Virus record (IMG/VR): IMGVR_UViG_3300026186_000003
Location: 1-47,685 of that record
Strand: one strand, 5' to 3'
Source: a virus
DNA: 47,685 bases
The notes below the pieces were generated by a model that ran no database searches, had not been told where the DNA came from, and saw only the letters and a list, made by a program, of their open reading frames with translations. Positions 34,457 through 41,252 of the stretch are shown here, in pieces; positions within the stretch are counted from its first letter, which is position 1; the number at the start of each line of letters is the position of its first letter. The translations under genes were made by a program, and so were the position numbers.

Positions 34457-34861
34457 ATGTCAGAGAGTATACGAGATTCTGATGATATAGAAAATGAACT
34501 TTTAGAATTGGCTAAGGAAATAAATGACGCAGATATTGAGGAAAAATTGAAATTGCAATCACAGAAATCCCATGATGAAATTAATCAGGAATTGTTAGAC
34601 TTAATAAGATATCGAACTCAAAAAAATTGGTTCGCTACGGCAGCAGTCGTTAGTATTTTTGGGGCAATCTTAACTATAATGATGATTCAGATAGCATTGG
34701 GAATTGATATTCAAACCGAATGGAAAGAAATTTTGCTAATCATGCTAGGCGCTTTTGTTGGGAGTTGGGGTAAGGTAATCGACTATTGGTTTAGTAATTC
34801 AGAAGCAGATAATGCTTTACTACAGGAGGGAACAACTAAATTTAATGGCAATAACCGATGA
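34457..34861 (+). CDS. Two-helix membrane protein, holin-like
   Basis: A 134-residue protein. A charged N-terminal half (about 1-55) precedes two hydrophobic helices (about 58-80 and 93-113, ILLIMLGAFVGSWGKVIDYWF) and a polar tail. The helical pair and the segment before WF-S-N-S resemble holin-type phage membrane proteins, which time lysis. GGGGG upstream at 34446-34450. No endolysin was found in the window, so the lysis role is a hypothesis. Confidence 0.55.
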   Translation: MSESIRDSDDIENELLELAKEINDADIEEKLKLQSQKSHDEINQELLDLIRYRTQKNWFATAAVVSIFGAILTIMMIQIALGIDIQTEWKEILLIMLGAFVGSWGKVIDYWFSNSEADNALLQEGTTKFNGNNR

Positions 34862-34934
34862 TGAGAAATTAATGGCCGATTTCGTAGGTTCGACAATTTT
34901 CATAATATTAATTCTAATTTTTTGCCTTTTATAA
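34845..34934 (+). CDS. Tiny one-helix membrane protein
   Basis: A 29-residue frame, MAITDDEKLMADFVGSTIFI then ILILIFCLL. It overlaps the preceding gene and its C-terminus is a short membrane helix. AGGAGGG lies 14 nt upstream, somewhat far. It could be real or a chance frame. Confidence 0.35.
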   Translation: MAITDDEKLMADFVGSTIFIILILIFCLL

Positions 34935-34954
34935 AGAGGCTTAAGGGGGCATCC

Positions 34955-35200
34955 ATGATCTTTAATGGTGAACGTCTGGAGAATATCAAAGATTCTATAT
35001 ACAAAAATGTAGAATGTTGCAAATACGCATTACAGGAAAAAAGGCAAGTTGGGATTCTAGGAAAGGGGCAGTATACTGTTGGTACTGTGACTAATGTTCA
35101 ATGGGATGATTTAGAGGATAGGGTGATTATAAATACAAAAGATGGCAAAAATAAAACTTTTTATGGTAGCGAAATAACTACAGTCAGGTTGGTAGAATGA
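34955..35200 (+). CDS. Small beta-rich protein, unknown
   Basis: An 81-residue protein. ATG 34955 follows AAGGGGG; the C-terminal half (GQYTVGTVTNVQWDDLEDRV, then KNKTFYGSEIT) reads like a small SH3-type barrel. It overlaps paralogue C by 4 bp. No family recognised. Confidence 0.6.
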   Translation: MIFNGERLENIKDSIYKNVECCKYALQEKRQVGILGKGQYTVGTVTNVQWDDLEDRVIINTKDGKNKTFYGSEITTVRLVE

Positions 35201-36807
35201 AAAATTTTAAGAATTTTCAAACTCTCTTATTTGAAGCTGCAGAAAAAACAGAGGATTATGCTTTTCACTTATATCCGCATATTCCTTTGAGTAAAAAGAT
35301 GATTCAGCGGATAGAGGGGCAGATAAATTTGCCCCTCTATGCTGTGCATATCACATCTATAGATAATGTAAGTACACTTATTCAAATACAAAATTCTGCT
35401 CGGCAGATATCTGCCATGACAGATCCAGGCGGTATGCTGAGTTCTTTAATCGAGGGCGGTGTAGCTACAGAAGGTGGTGTTTGGACAATTATCAATGGTT
35501 ATCCAGTGATAAGTGCAGCTCGTGATTTTTGGACAAAGTTAGATAAACAAGGTCGCAAATGGATGAGCTTGGAAAAGTTGCGTTATCAAGCTAAGCATAC
35601 AGATGATCCAGAAGGAAATGTTGGAAAAATCAATGATTTGTTAGGTGATATATATCAGTTAAAAAAAGAGATATTGGTAAGGGGTTGGAAAATATTCAAG
35701 AAGGATGAATGGCTTCAGAATTTTGCATATGCATATGCTTATGATTTAAAATCAGAAAAGTTTAGTCCGCGCGATTTCCAAGTTGGTAAGCAAAATAAAT
35801 TAGAACTGTATTGGAGTAAGCTTAGAACGATTGATGTGTCCAGAGGCCAGAGTGAATTATCTATGCATGCAAAGTATGCAGAATCTAAAGGAATAAAGCC
35901 GGGTGACCAATTTATGCATCCAACTTTGAAAATAACCAAAAAAGCTAAAGGGTGGATAATAAAACAGTATTTCGATGGACTTGAAAAATTACTCAAAAAA
36001 GGCGGGTATGAAGCTATTAAGGGTATACTTGCAAATCCAGGCGATGACTATGGAGCATGGAATGAAATTTCACTGAACGATTTCCGAATTGTATTGATGG
36101 GCGCGACTAATTCTCACATAGGACTTGAATTAGAAGGAATAGGAAATAGGAATAATATTCCAGTAGATGCAGTATATGGTGAAGAACCTGTTGATGATTG
36201 GGAAGTTGATGCCTATACTACAAATAGGCTAAAAGAATATTTCGATGCAGTCGAAAAGAACACTATGGCTGATGTTATGGATTTGGTAGATGATGCAGTT
36301 TTACCATCTGAAAGAGAAAAGGATCTTGGCGTAGATAAATTTGAGGTTGATGTACCACAACTGAACAATTCAGATGCTATACAAGGATGGAAAAAGGCTG
36401 GTTCACTTGTTGTGATACCTTATTGGAATATGAGTGGTGATTATTTAAATTACACCACTTACAAAGAATGGCGAGAAAATTCTGCAGGTCAACTTTTCCC
36501 ATCTACTTTCAGTAAGGGTGATTTGGTAAATCCATTTTTACATCAAGAAGTTGGAGCCATAGGATTAACATCGTTTTTCCATCCATATGAACCGAATGAT
36601 GCAACTCAAGAAGCTTTTAGTATGTGGCGAGAAGTAACACAAAAAAATTCATATAATATTATGATAAAAACTACAATGGGTGGCTCAGCAGCTGCTTATG
36701 GATTAGCTATAGCCTATGGTGTATTTGGTGATGTTGATGCTGAAGAAATAGTGAATTGGGCTATTGAATCGTTTACTGAATTTGAAGATAGTATTTTTGA
36801 ATCATAA
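35197..36807 (+). CDS. ART-like paralogue C with extra C-terminal domain
   Basis: A 536-residue member, longest of the four. Motifs: H51-I-T53, S72 and T75, G93-G94, D110, QGRKW 118-122 and W288-N-E290 followed by a predicted strand (ISLNDFRIVLM). MKNFKNFQTLLFE then AA gives a clean capsid-targeting start with LFE13 as cleavage site. Residues about 330-536 form an additional domain not seen in A, B or D, with acidic linker and GGSAAAYGLAIAYG. The ATGA-type overlap with the gene before and TAATG with the next indicate a coupled block. Function unproven. Confidence 0.75.
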   Translation: MKNFKNFQTLLFEAAEKTEDYAFHLYPHIPLSKKMIQRIEGQINLPLYAVHITSIDNVSTLIQIQNSARQISAMTDPGGMLSSLIEGGVATEGGVWTIINGYPVISAARDFWTKLDKQGRKWMSLEKLRYQAKHTDDPEGNVGKINDLLGDIYQLKKEILVRGWKIFKKDEWLQNFAYAYAYDLKSEKFSPRDFQVGKQNKLELYWSKLRTIDVSRGQSELSMHAKYAESKGIKPGDQFMHPTLKITKKAKGWIIKQYFDGLEKLLKKGGYEAIKGILANPGDDYGAWNEISLNDFRIVLMGATNSHIGLELEGIGNRNNIPVDAVYGEEPVDDWEVDAYTTNRLKEYFDAVEKNTMADVMDLVDDAVLPSEREKDLGVDKFEVDVPQLNNSDAIQGWKKAGSLVVIPYWNMSGDYLNYTTYKEWRENSAGQLFPSTFSKGDLVNPFLHQEVGAIGLTSFFHPYEPNDATQEAFSMWREVTQKNSYNIMIKTTMGGSAAAYGLAIAYGVFGDVDAEEIVNWAIESFTEFEDSIFES

Positions 36808-36884
36808 TGAAACGCAAATGGCCTCAGATTTTATATTGGGTCATCTTCGCTATTCTCATAGTTCGATTTATTAAAGGTATATAA
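36807..36884 (+). CDS. Tiny one-helix membrane protein
   Basis: A 25-residue frame MKRKWPQILYWVIFAILIVR then FIKGI: positively charged start, one helix, basic end. Start overlaps the stop of paralogue C and its own stop overlaps the next start (both TAATG), a strong sign of a real coupled gene. Confidence 0.5.
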   Translation: MKRKWPQILYWVIFAILIVRFIKGI

Positions 36885-36988
36885 TGGGTCGTGAATTTTA
36901 TAATTTATTTGGATATTCCATTACTGGATGGGGAATATTACAGATATTTGTTTTTGTATTACTTTTTCTTATTGGAATATCAAAGTAG
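36884..36988 (+). CDS. Tiny one-helix membrane protein
   Basis: A 34-residue frame with the hydrophobic helix WGILQIFVFVLLFLIGISK at its end. It starts on the previous stop codon (TAATG); AAAGG lies 7 nt upstream. Confidence 0.5.
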   Translation: MGREFYNLFGYSITGWGILQIFVFVLLFLIGISK

Positions 36989-36997
36989 GAGTTGGTT

Positions 36998-37237
36998 ATG
37001 ATGGTCAAATTTATTGTTTTTACGATATGGATTATATGCAGTTTAATATCAATGGTGATTGTTGGTGGATGTGACTATAGGTCTAATAAATTGCTCACTG
37101 AGCAATCTACCACTTTTGAGAAGGAACTAGCGTATAAACAAAGAGAACAGAATGAATTGGAAATGAAATTGAGAAAGGCCCAAGAGGATATACAGAAATT
37201 AGAAAGGCAGTTAGAATGTCTGGATGGTGACAAGTGA
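36998..37237 (+). CDS. Putative lipoprotein/coiled-coil (spanin-like)
   Basis: A 79-residue protein: hydrophobic N-terminus (VKFIVFTIWIICSLISMVIV) followed by GGC, a possible lipobox with Cys at 25, then a long charged coiled coil (KQREQNELEMKLRKAQEDIQ). It may be a lipoprotein or a type II membrane protein; the layout is reminiscent of Rz-type spanins. AGGAG is 6 nt before ATG 36998 (ATG 37001 also possible). Confidence 0.55.
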   Translation: MMVKFIVFTIWIICSLISMVIVGGCDYRSNKLLTEQSTTFEKELAYKQREQNELEMKLRKAQEDIQKLERQLECLDGDK

Positions 37238-37294
37238 TAGATTATGTTGAAAACAAAAGAACTTTCAGAGCAAGAGTGGTGATAAGGGTATATA

Positions 37295-37894
37295 ATGGTT
37301 ATTGGAATAAGTGGTAAGATAAGGTCTGGTAAGTCAAGAGTAGCAAAAACAATTATTGAAATTTTAGGGAAAAGTGGAAAAACAGGTGTTGTTAAAAGTT
37401 TTGCTGAACCAATTTATAAAATAATGTCTGGAATCTACAAAAGTGATATTAGAACTATTAAGAGGCACAAACAAGCCAATACTCCAATTTACATGAAGGT
37501 TCCTAGAACATCTATTAGTAATGGATTCTTGGAATCTAACTATCGACAAATAATGCAGTCTATTGGAGCTGGTGCTAGAGATTATGGTGATAATGATATT
37601 TGGGTAAATACCTTGTTTGGTACTAACAATGAAAAATTTAATGATTCCAATTCTGTTTGGATTATAGAAGATTTAAGATTTCCCAATGAAGCAAAACGAA
37701 TCAGAGAATGTGATGGACTATTAATCAGGGTAGAGCGTAAAATGCATCAGCCCAATGATCATTCTATCGAAAATTCGTTAAACAATTGGCAGGATTGGGA
37801 TTTGATAATAGAAAATAATTTTGAAACTAAGAAAAAGCGTGATAAGGGATTGAGAAAAATTTTAGATAGTTATTTATCAGGAGTAGTCATATGA
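37295..37894 (+). CDS. Deoxynucleoside monophosphate kinase (T4 gp1-like)
   Basis: A 199-residue P-loop kinase. MVIGISGKIRSGKS carries the Walker A (GKIRSGKS, residues 7-14); RQIMQSIGAGARDYG and VWIIEDLRFPNEAKRI are typical of the dNMP kinase family, with the DLRFPNEA segment as lid/Walker B region. It phosphorylates dNMPs released from host DNA and complements the RNR in feeding replication. AAGGG lies 7-11 nt upstream. The stop overlaps the next ATG. Confidence 0.88.
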   Translation: MVIGISGKIRSGKSRVAKTIIEILGKSGKTGVVKSFAEPIYKIMSGIYKSDIRTIKRHKQANTPIYMKVPRTSISNGFLESNYRQIMQSIGAGARDYGDNDIWVNTLFGTNNEKFNDSNSVWIIEDLRFPNEAKRIRECDGLLIRVERKMHQPNDHSIENSLNNWQDWDLIIENNFETKKKRDKGLRKILDSYLSGVVI

Positions 37895-38301
37895 AACTTA
37901 AAATACTGATAGTGATTATAGCTTTATCACTACAGTTAGGATGTGCGGTAAAACCTAAATACTTAGTCGAACAAACCTTAAAAGAAAAAGCCCAACAAGA
38001 ATTAAACGCAAGACAGGAAGAATGGAACTGGAAAAATCGTCATCGTATAAGACAGCAAAAGGATGCGTGGGAAAATAGAGTTGAGATATTGCCACGTAGG
38101 GGAATTGCTAAAAGGCAAGAGATTAGACGCATGAGACAATATCGCAATCCACAGTTGGGTATAGGTAGAAATACCTATAATCCAAATAAGAGTGGTCAAC
38201 GTAAGCATATAATACCTAAAAGGTATAATGGTGTTGCAATCCATAGAAAAAATTATTGGTCTAAAACTACTAATCATCCACAAAAGGAAAACAAACCATG
38301 A
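37891..38301 (+). CDS. Putative lipoprotein with basic C-terminal segment
   Basis: A 136-residue protein. MKLKILIVIIALSLQLGC is a textbook lipoprotein signal with lipobox LQLGC (Cys 18). The mature part is Gln/Arg/Lys-rich. Its last ~40 residues (from NPNKSGQRKHIIPKRYNG) are duplicated in the small gene at 38587. Similar in plan to the 27116 lipoprotein. Envelope target and role unknown. Confidence 0.7.
   Translation: MKLKILIVIIALSLQLGCAVKPKYLVEQTLKEKAQQELNARQEEWNWKNRHRIRQQKDAWENRVEILPRRGIAKRQEIRRMRQYRNPQLGIGRNTYNPNKSGQRKHIIPKRYNGVAIHRKNYWSKTTNHPQKENKP
38177..38296. repeat. Direct repeat R1, copy 1
   Basis: About 120 bp encoding the lipoprotein C-terminal segment (NPNKSGQRKHIIPKRYNG onward). 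The first 53 bases or so are identical to copy 2 at 38633-38752, later bases about 85-90 percent identical. Confidence 0.9.
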
Positions 38302-38459
38302 TAGCCAGGATAGTAGCTCAGCATATAATCGCTAAAAAAACAAAAGAAAAATCTAAGAAGGATCAGTTACCCAAAATGCCAGCAGTAAAACTAAAAACTA
38401 AAAAGAAACTCAAGCCTGATGTTCCTATATTGGACACTAATTTCAAGAAGGGGTTTTAG
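38298..38459 (+). CDS. Small lysine-rich protein
   Basis: A 53-residue frame: MIARIVAQHIIAKKTKEKSK at the start, a PKMPAVKLKTKKKLKP middle and DTNFKKGF end. It overlaps the lipoprotein stop (ATGA). Highly basic; no family. Confidence 0.5.
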   Translation: MIARIVAQHIIAKKTKEKSKKDQLPKMPAVKLKTKKKLKPDVPILDTNFKKGF

Positions 38460-38461
38460 AA

Positions 38462-38557
38462 TTGGAAATATATATATCATGCATTCTTGTTGGATTATGG
38501 TTTTCAAATGGATTATATTGGGCATTTGTTATGTTCAAAGATTTTCATAAACGATGA
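38462..38557 (+). CDS. Tiny one-helix membrane protein
   Basis: A 31-residue frame from TTG 38462: MEIYISCILVGLWFSNGLYW then AFVMFKDFHKR. One helix with basic end. AAGGGG about 9 nt upstream. Its stop codon overlaps an ATG. Confidence 0.45.
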   Translation: MEIYISCILVGLWFSNGLYWAFVMFKDFHKR

Positions 38558-38570
38558 AAACATCTCAGCC

Positions 38571-38627
38571 ATTTTGGAGCTTTACAATGTTTAATGGTGA
38601 TATGTATAAATATAGACAAAGATGGGA
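38571..38627. repeat. Direct repeat R2, copy 1
   Basis: 57 bp with four mismatches to 39934-39990. It contains a ribosome site (GGAG), an ATG, the MYKYRQRW-coding bases and a TATAAATA box. Confidence 0.9.
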
Positions 38628-38754
38628 TAGAGATAATCCAAATAAGAGTGGTCAACGTAAGCATATAATACCTAAAAGGTATAATGGAATCGCAGTTCAT
38701 AGAAAAAATTATTGGTCAAAAACTACCAAATATCCACAAGAGGAAAACAAATAA
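38587..38754 (+). CDS. Chimeric small protein built from two duplicated segments
   Basis: A 55-residue frame. Its first part (MFNGDMYKYRQRWDRDNP) is a copy of the start of the 39950 gene, and its remainder copies the C-terminus of the 37891 lipoprotein. ATG 38587 is chosen because the upstream GGAG and ATG are conserved with the 39950 gene; an in-frame ATG at 38554 also exists. It lacks the lipoprotein signal. It looks like a recombination product between two repeats; whether it is expressed is uncertain. Confidence 0.5.
   Translation: MFNGDMYKYRQRWDRDNPNKSGQRKHIIPKRYNGIAVHRKNYWSKTTKYPQEENK
38605..38612 (+). promoter_or_regulatory. Possible late promoter inside repeat R2
   Basis: Exact TATAAATA within codons for MYKYRQ. 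A duplicate lies at 39968-39975. It could drive the paralogue D gene at 38777, but the bases also have coding value. Confidence 0.35.
38633..38752. repeat. Direct repeat R1, copy 2
   Basis: Second copy of the 38177-38296 segment, fused in frame behind the R2 copy in the chimeric gene. Confidence 0.9.
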
Positions 38755-38776
38755 TGGAGTTGAAAAGGATATTATA

Positions 38777-39835
38777 ATGAAACGGTTTAGTCAGTTACGT
38801 GAAGAAATATCAGGTGTTGCGTGGCAGAAAAATCTTTATGATCTGATCTGGCAACCGAATGATCAAAAAATGGGGTATATTCCTTTGTCCAAACAGATGC
38901 TTCGTCGGTTAGGTATAACTGGTGAAACACAGAGAGAAGAATGGGCTATTCACGTAACAGACTATAGGGGTTTACTCAATGTATTGAAAATGCAAGGATC
39001 TGCTAAAGCACTTTCTAGCATGACTCAAGTAACTGATTCTGAAATGGCAGTAGAATATTTTGGTTCTGATCCAATGGGATCTGGTGGTATACAGACCAAA
39101 GGTGGAGTCATTATTCAGTTGTCTGGTGATGTAGTAGCTGCTGGTGCACAGGATTTGATGTCTGCTCCTGATAGTCAGGGTCGTAGATGGATGGATAGTA
39201 CAGGTGTATTAGGTGCTCTTACTGGTGCTAGTGATGAAATCAGGACAATGGAAAATATGATGTCTGAACTATTCAAGAGAAAAGCTAATCTGATTAAAAA
39301 AGAAGTTGGCAGTTTCTACAGTGGTTTAATGATGATACGTTGGCCCGAACCAGATAAAATGGAAGAAAATGAAATAGAAATACCCACAGCACCAGACGAT
39401 AGTACAGATCGTGAAGCAATGAGATGGATGCATTGGTTGGGATCAGGTCATTCTAGTAAGTATATCAAGTTAGCAGGTACAGGTAAGTCTAGGAATGATA
39501 AAGCTTTACTCAAGTATATTAGAAAATATGTAGGTACAATGGTTGGTCTAACTTTTGACTTGATAGAAAAACATCTATCACAATCACATTATACAGAGTT
39601 TCTGAAAGATTTGATAACGGGAGAAAAGGGCTGGACAACGTGGAATGAGATTGTTTTGAACAGAATTAAGGTCAAAGAGGTATGGATACGATATTCAGAA
39701 ACAATTCATGTGAATGCGTTGAGGGATATAGTAGAAAAACAGGGCATTGATGTTACATTGATTGGAGATGGATTTGATGATCCTATTGAGTGGGATCAGA
39801 ATATTAGATGGATTTTCCAAGATATGGAAGTTTAG
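38777..39835 (+). CDS. ART-like paralogue D, candidate head-packaged protein
   Basis: A 352-residue family member. Motifs: H59-V-T61, S80 and T83, G109-G110, D126, QGRRW 134-138 and W289-N-E291 followed by IVLNRIKVKEVWI. ATG 38777 is preferred over in-frame upstream ATGs because only it begins with the targeting-like MKRFSQLREE. The APDSQGRRWMD segment is nearly identical to paralogue A (SPDSQGRRWFN), whereas B and C are closer to each other (ATEGGV, NGYP/EGYP). Function inferred only as for the family. Confidence 0.75.
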   Translation: MKRFSQLREEISGVAWQKNLYDLIWQPNDQKMGYIPLSKQMLRRLGITGETQREEWAIHVTDYRGLLNVLKMQGSAKALSSMTQVTDSEMAVEYFGSDPMGSGGIQTKGGVIIQLSGDVVAAGAQDLMSAPDSQGRRWMDSTGVLGALTGASDEIRTMENMMSELFKRKANLIKKEVGSFYSGLMMIRWPEPDKMEENEIEIPTAPDDSTDREAMRWMHWLGSGHSSKYIKLAGTGKSRNDKALLKYIRKYVGTMVGLTFDLIEKHLSQSHYTEFLKDLITGEKGWTTWNEIVLNRIKVKEVWIRYSETIHVNALRDIVEKQGIDVTLIGDGFDDPIEWDQNIRWIFQDMEV

Positions 39836-39838
39836 AGA

Positions 39839-39908
39839 GTGACAGATTTTTGAACTTATAGTAATAATAGTGATAGGCGTTTTGATTATACTGAATAATA
39901 GTCAGTAG
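39839..39908 (+). pseudogene. Frameshifted copy of the 24658 peptide
   Basis: GTGACAGATTTTT has one extra T relative to ATGACAGATTTT at 24658; after the shift it reads ELIVIIVIGVLIILNNSQ, parallel to ELACIIVLVTLIILAGK. Like the 24658 copy it lies beside a member of the A-D family. A promoter remnant is an alternative reading. Confidence 0.4.
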
Positions 39909-39933
39909 AGGGTATATAATATGAAAAATATCC

Positions 39934-39990
39934 ATTTTGGAGTTTTACAATGTTTGATAGTGATATGTATAAATATAGACAGAGATGGGA
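39934..39990. repeat. Direct repeat R2, copy 2
   Basis: Matches 38571-38627 with four differences in 57 bases; covers the ribosome site and start of the 39950 gene plus a TATAAATA box (39968-39975). Confidence 0.9.
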
Positions 39991-40357
39991 ACGAAACAAC
40001 CCAATATTAAAAACAGAATTGATGGACATCGCGCATAATTATGATCCTTTGTATGGCTATCGACATCTTACCAAAAATACTACAAATTTCGGTTCTAAAA
40101 ATACTTGGTATACTTATATGCGAACAATTAAGTATATAGAACAAGACGTTTATAATTCTTGGAAAATCGAAATTCACCCAACTGCTGAAAATACAGATGA
40201 ACCTTTCCATAAACCACATCACATTTTTGAAGTTATGATGCCTGAAGAATTTCTCAATGATGAAATTTTTATGGCTGAAAATACTAGGCCATATGACAAA
40301 GATGAAAAACAACCAAGTTTTCTTGTAGGCGCAAATGTACGGACACTGGAAACCTGA
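39950..40357 (+). CDS. Unknown 135-residue protein
   Basis: Starts MFDSDMYKYRQRWERNNP, sharing its first 18 residues with the chimeric gene at 38587. The remainder is His/Tyr/Asn-rich (HNYDPLYGYRHL, PFHKPHHIFEVMMPEEF) with no recognised domain. GGAG precedes ATG 39950. It overlaps the next gene by 23 bp. Confidence 0.6.
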   Translation: MFDSDMYKYRQRWERNNPILKTELMDIAHNYDPLYGYRHLTKNTTNFGSKNTWYTYMRTIKYIEQDVYNSWKIEIHPTAENTDEPFHKPHHIFEVMMPEEFLNDEIFMAENTRPYDKDEKQPSFLVGANVRTLET

Positions 40358-40757
40358 TTTAAATCAGTTAGGTGAAAATTTTGATCCTACTACCTTTTTT
40401 GGTTTTGTTTATCGCATAACTCGCCAAGATTCAGGTAGGTCATATATAGGCAAAAAGCAAATGGTGTTTACAGAGAGAAGAAAGGTCAAAGGTAGAGTCA
40501 ATAGAAAGCATGTCAAAAAAGAGTCAGATTGGAAAACATATACAGGATCATGCAATGAGTTAAACAAAGAGATAGAAGAATTAGGCAAGGATAAGTTCGA
40601 TTTTAAAATTCTGAAATTTTGTTTGAATAAACGAGATTTAGGATATACAGAAACAATGTATCAATTTAACGAAAATGTATTGGATGAAAGATTTTCAGAT
40701 GGTACAAGAAAATATTATAATTCCAATATAATGAACAGATGGCATACAAAGGAGTAG
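40335..40757 (+). CDS. GIY-YIG endonuclease domain protein (Seg-like)
   Basis: A 140-residue protein. FVYRITRQDSGRSYIGKKQ (about residues 24-42) holds the GIY-YIG pair; WKTYTGSCNELNKEIEELG and the late Glu in GYTETMYQF match the layout of the T4 Seg-type and packaging-region GIY-YIG proteins. It may be a free-standing homing endonuclease or a repair/packaging accessory. It overlaps the upstream gene and is followed by a short basic gene. Confidence 0.75.
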   Translation: MYGHWKPDLNQLGENFDPTTFFGFVYRITRQDSGRSYIGKKQMVFTERRKVKGRVNRKHVKKESDWKTYTGSCNELNKEIEELGKDKFDFKILKFCLNKRDLGYTETMYQFNENVLDERFSDGTRKYYNSNIMNRWHTKE

Positions 40758-40761
40758 CTAT

Positions 40762-40956
40762 ATGGCAAAATTAAACCTTAACCAATTAGACATAGAAGAT
40801 CTTGAAGATACGTTTTATGAGAATCAGAGAAATAGCAAGAAGAAACAAGTAATGAAATTCAAAGATCCATATAGAAAGGCCAAAGGTAAAAAGCCAAAGA
40901 AGCATCGTGATTTTTCTAAGAAAAGTTTGAAGTTCAAAGATGAGGATACTGAATAA
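40762..40956 (+). CDS. Small lysine-rich protein
   Basis: A 64-residue protein with an acidic N-terminal part (LDIEDLEDTFYE) and a basic tail (KAKGKKPKKHRDFSKKS). GGAG lies at 40751-40754, 7 nt before ATG 40762. No family recognised. It precedes promoter P5. Confidence 0.55.
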   Translation: MAKLNLNQLDIEDLEDTFYENQRNSKKKQVMKFKDPYRKAKGKKPKKHRDFSKKSLKFKDEDTE

Positions 40957-40970
40957 AGGTGAAAATAGCC

Positions 40971-41000
40971 TTGACAAACGCTAGCTGGATATGGTATAAT
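40971..41000 (+). promoter_or_regulatory. Early promoter P5
   Basis: TTGACA (40971-40976), 18-nt spacer ending ATATGG, TATAAT (40995-41000), preceded by GTGAAAATAGCC. Spacer nearly identical to the antisense promoter at 4557-4586. Confidence 0.9.
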
Positions 41001-41025
41001 ATACCATAATCAAAAATAGGAAATT

Positions 41026-41244
41026 GTGATAAGAAACTTGAAAATAGCTAGAGAGCTGTTATGGTATAGTAGGTTTTTATTCGCCAAGGGCCGATTCCAA
41101 AAGAGTTGGCTTCTTTGGCGGATTGAAACCATATATGGAATTCCAGCTGATAATTTTCAATTTAGTCAACTTCCCCCAATCCGAAAAATAGCACATGACG
41201 TTTGGGGGTTTGGAAAATGGCTTGTACACTTACAACATAGGTAA
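41026..41244 (+). CDS. Small basic protein, unknown
   Basis: A 72-residue Trp/Arg-rich protein from GTG 41026 (weak TAGG upstream). First gene after P5. No family recognised; aromatic-basic surface suggests nucleic acid or membrane contact. Confidence 0.5.
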   Translation: MIRNLKIARELLWYSRFLFAKGRFQKSWLLWRIETIYGIPADNFQFSQLPPIRKIAHDVWGFGKWLVHLQHR

Positions 41245-41252
41245 ATGAGATT

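Noticed and set aside
37243-37281. 12-codon frame MLKTKELSEQEW
   Set aside because: Too short, no ribosome site, no overlap with neighbours.
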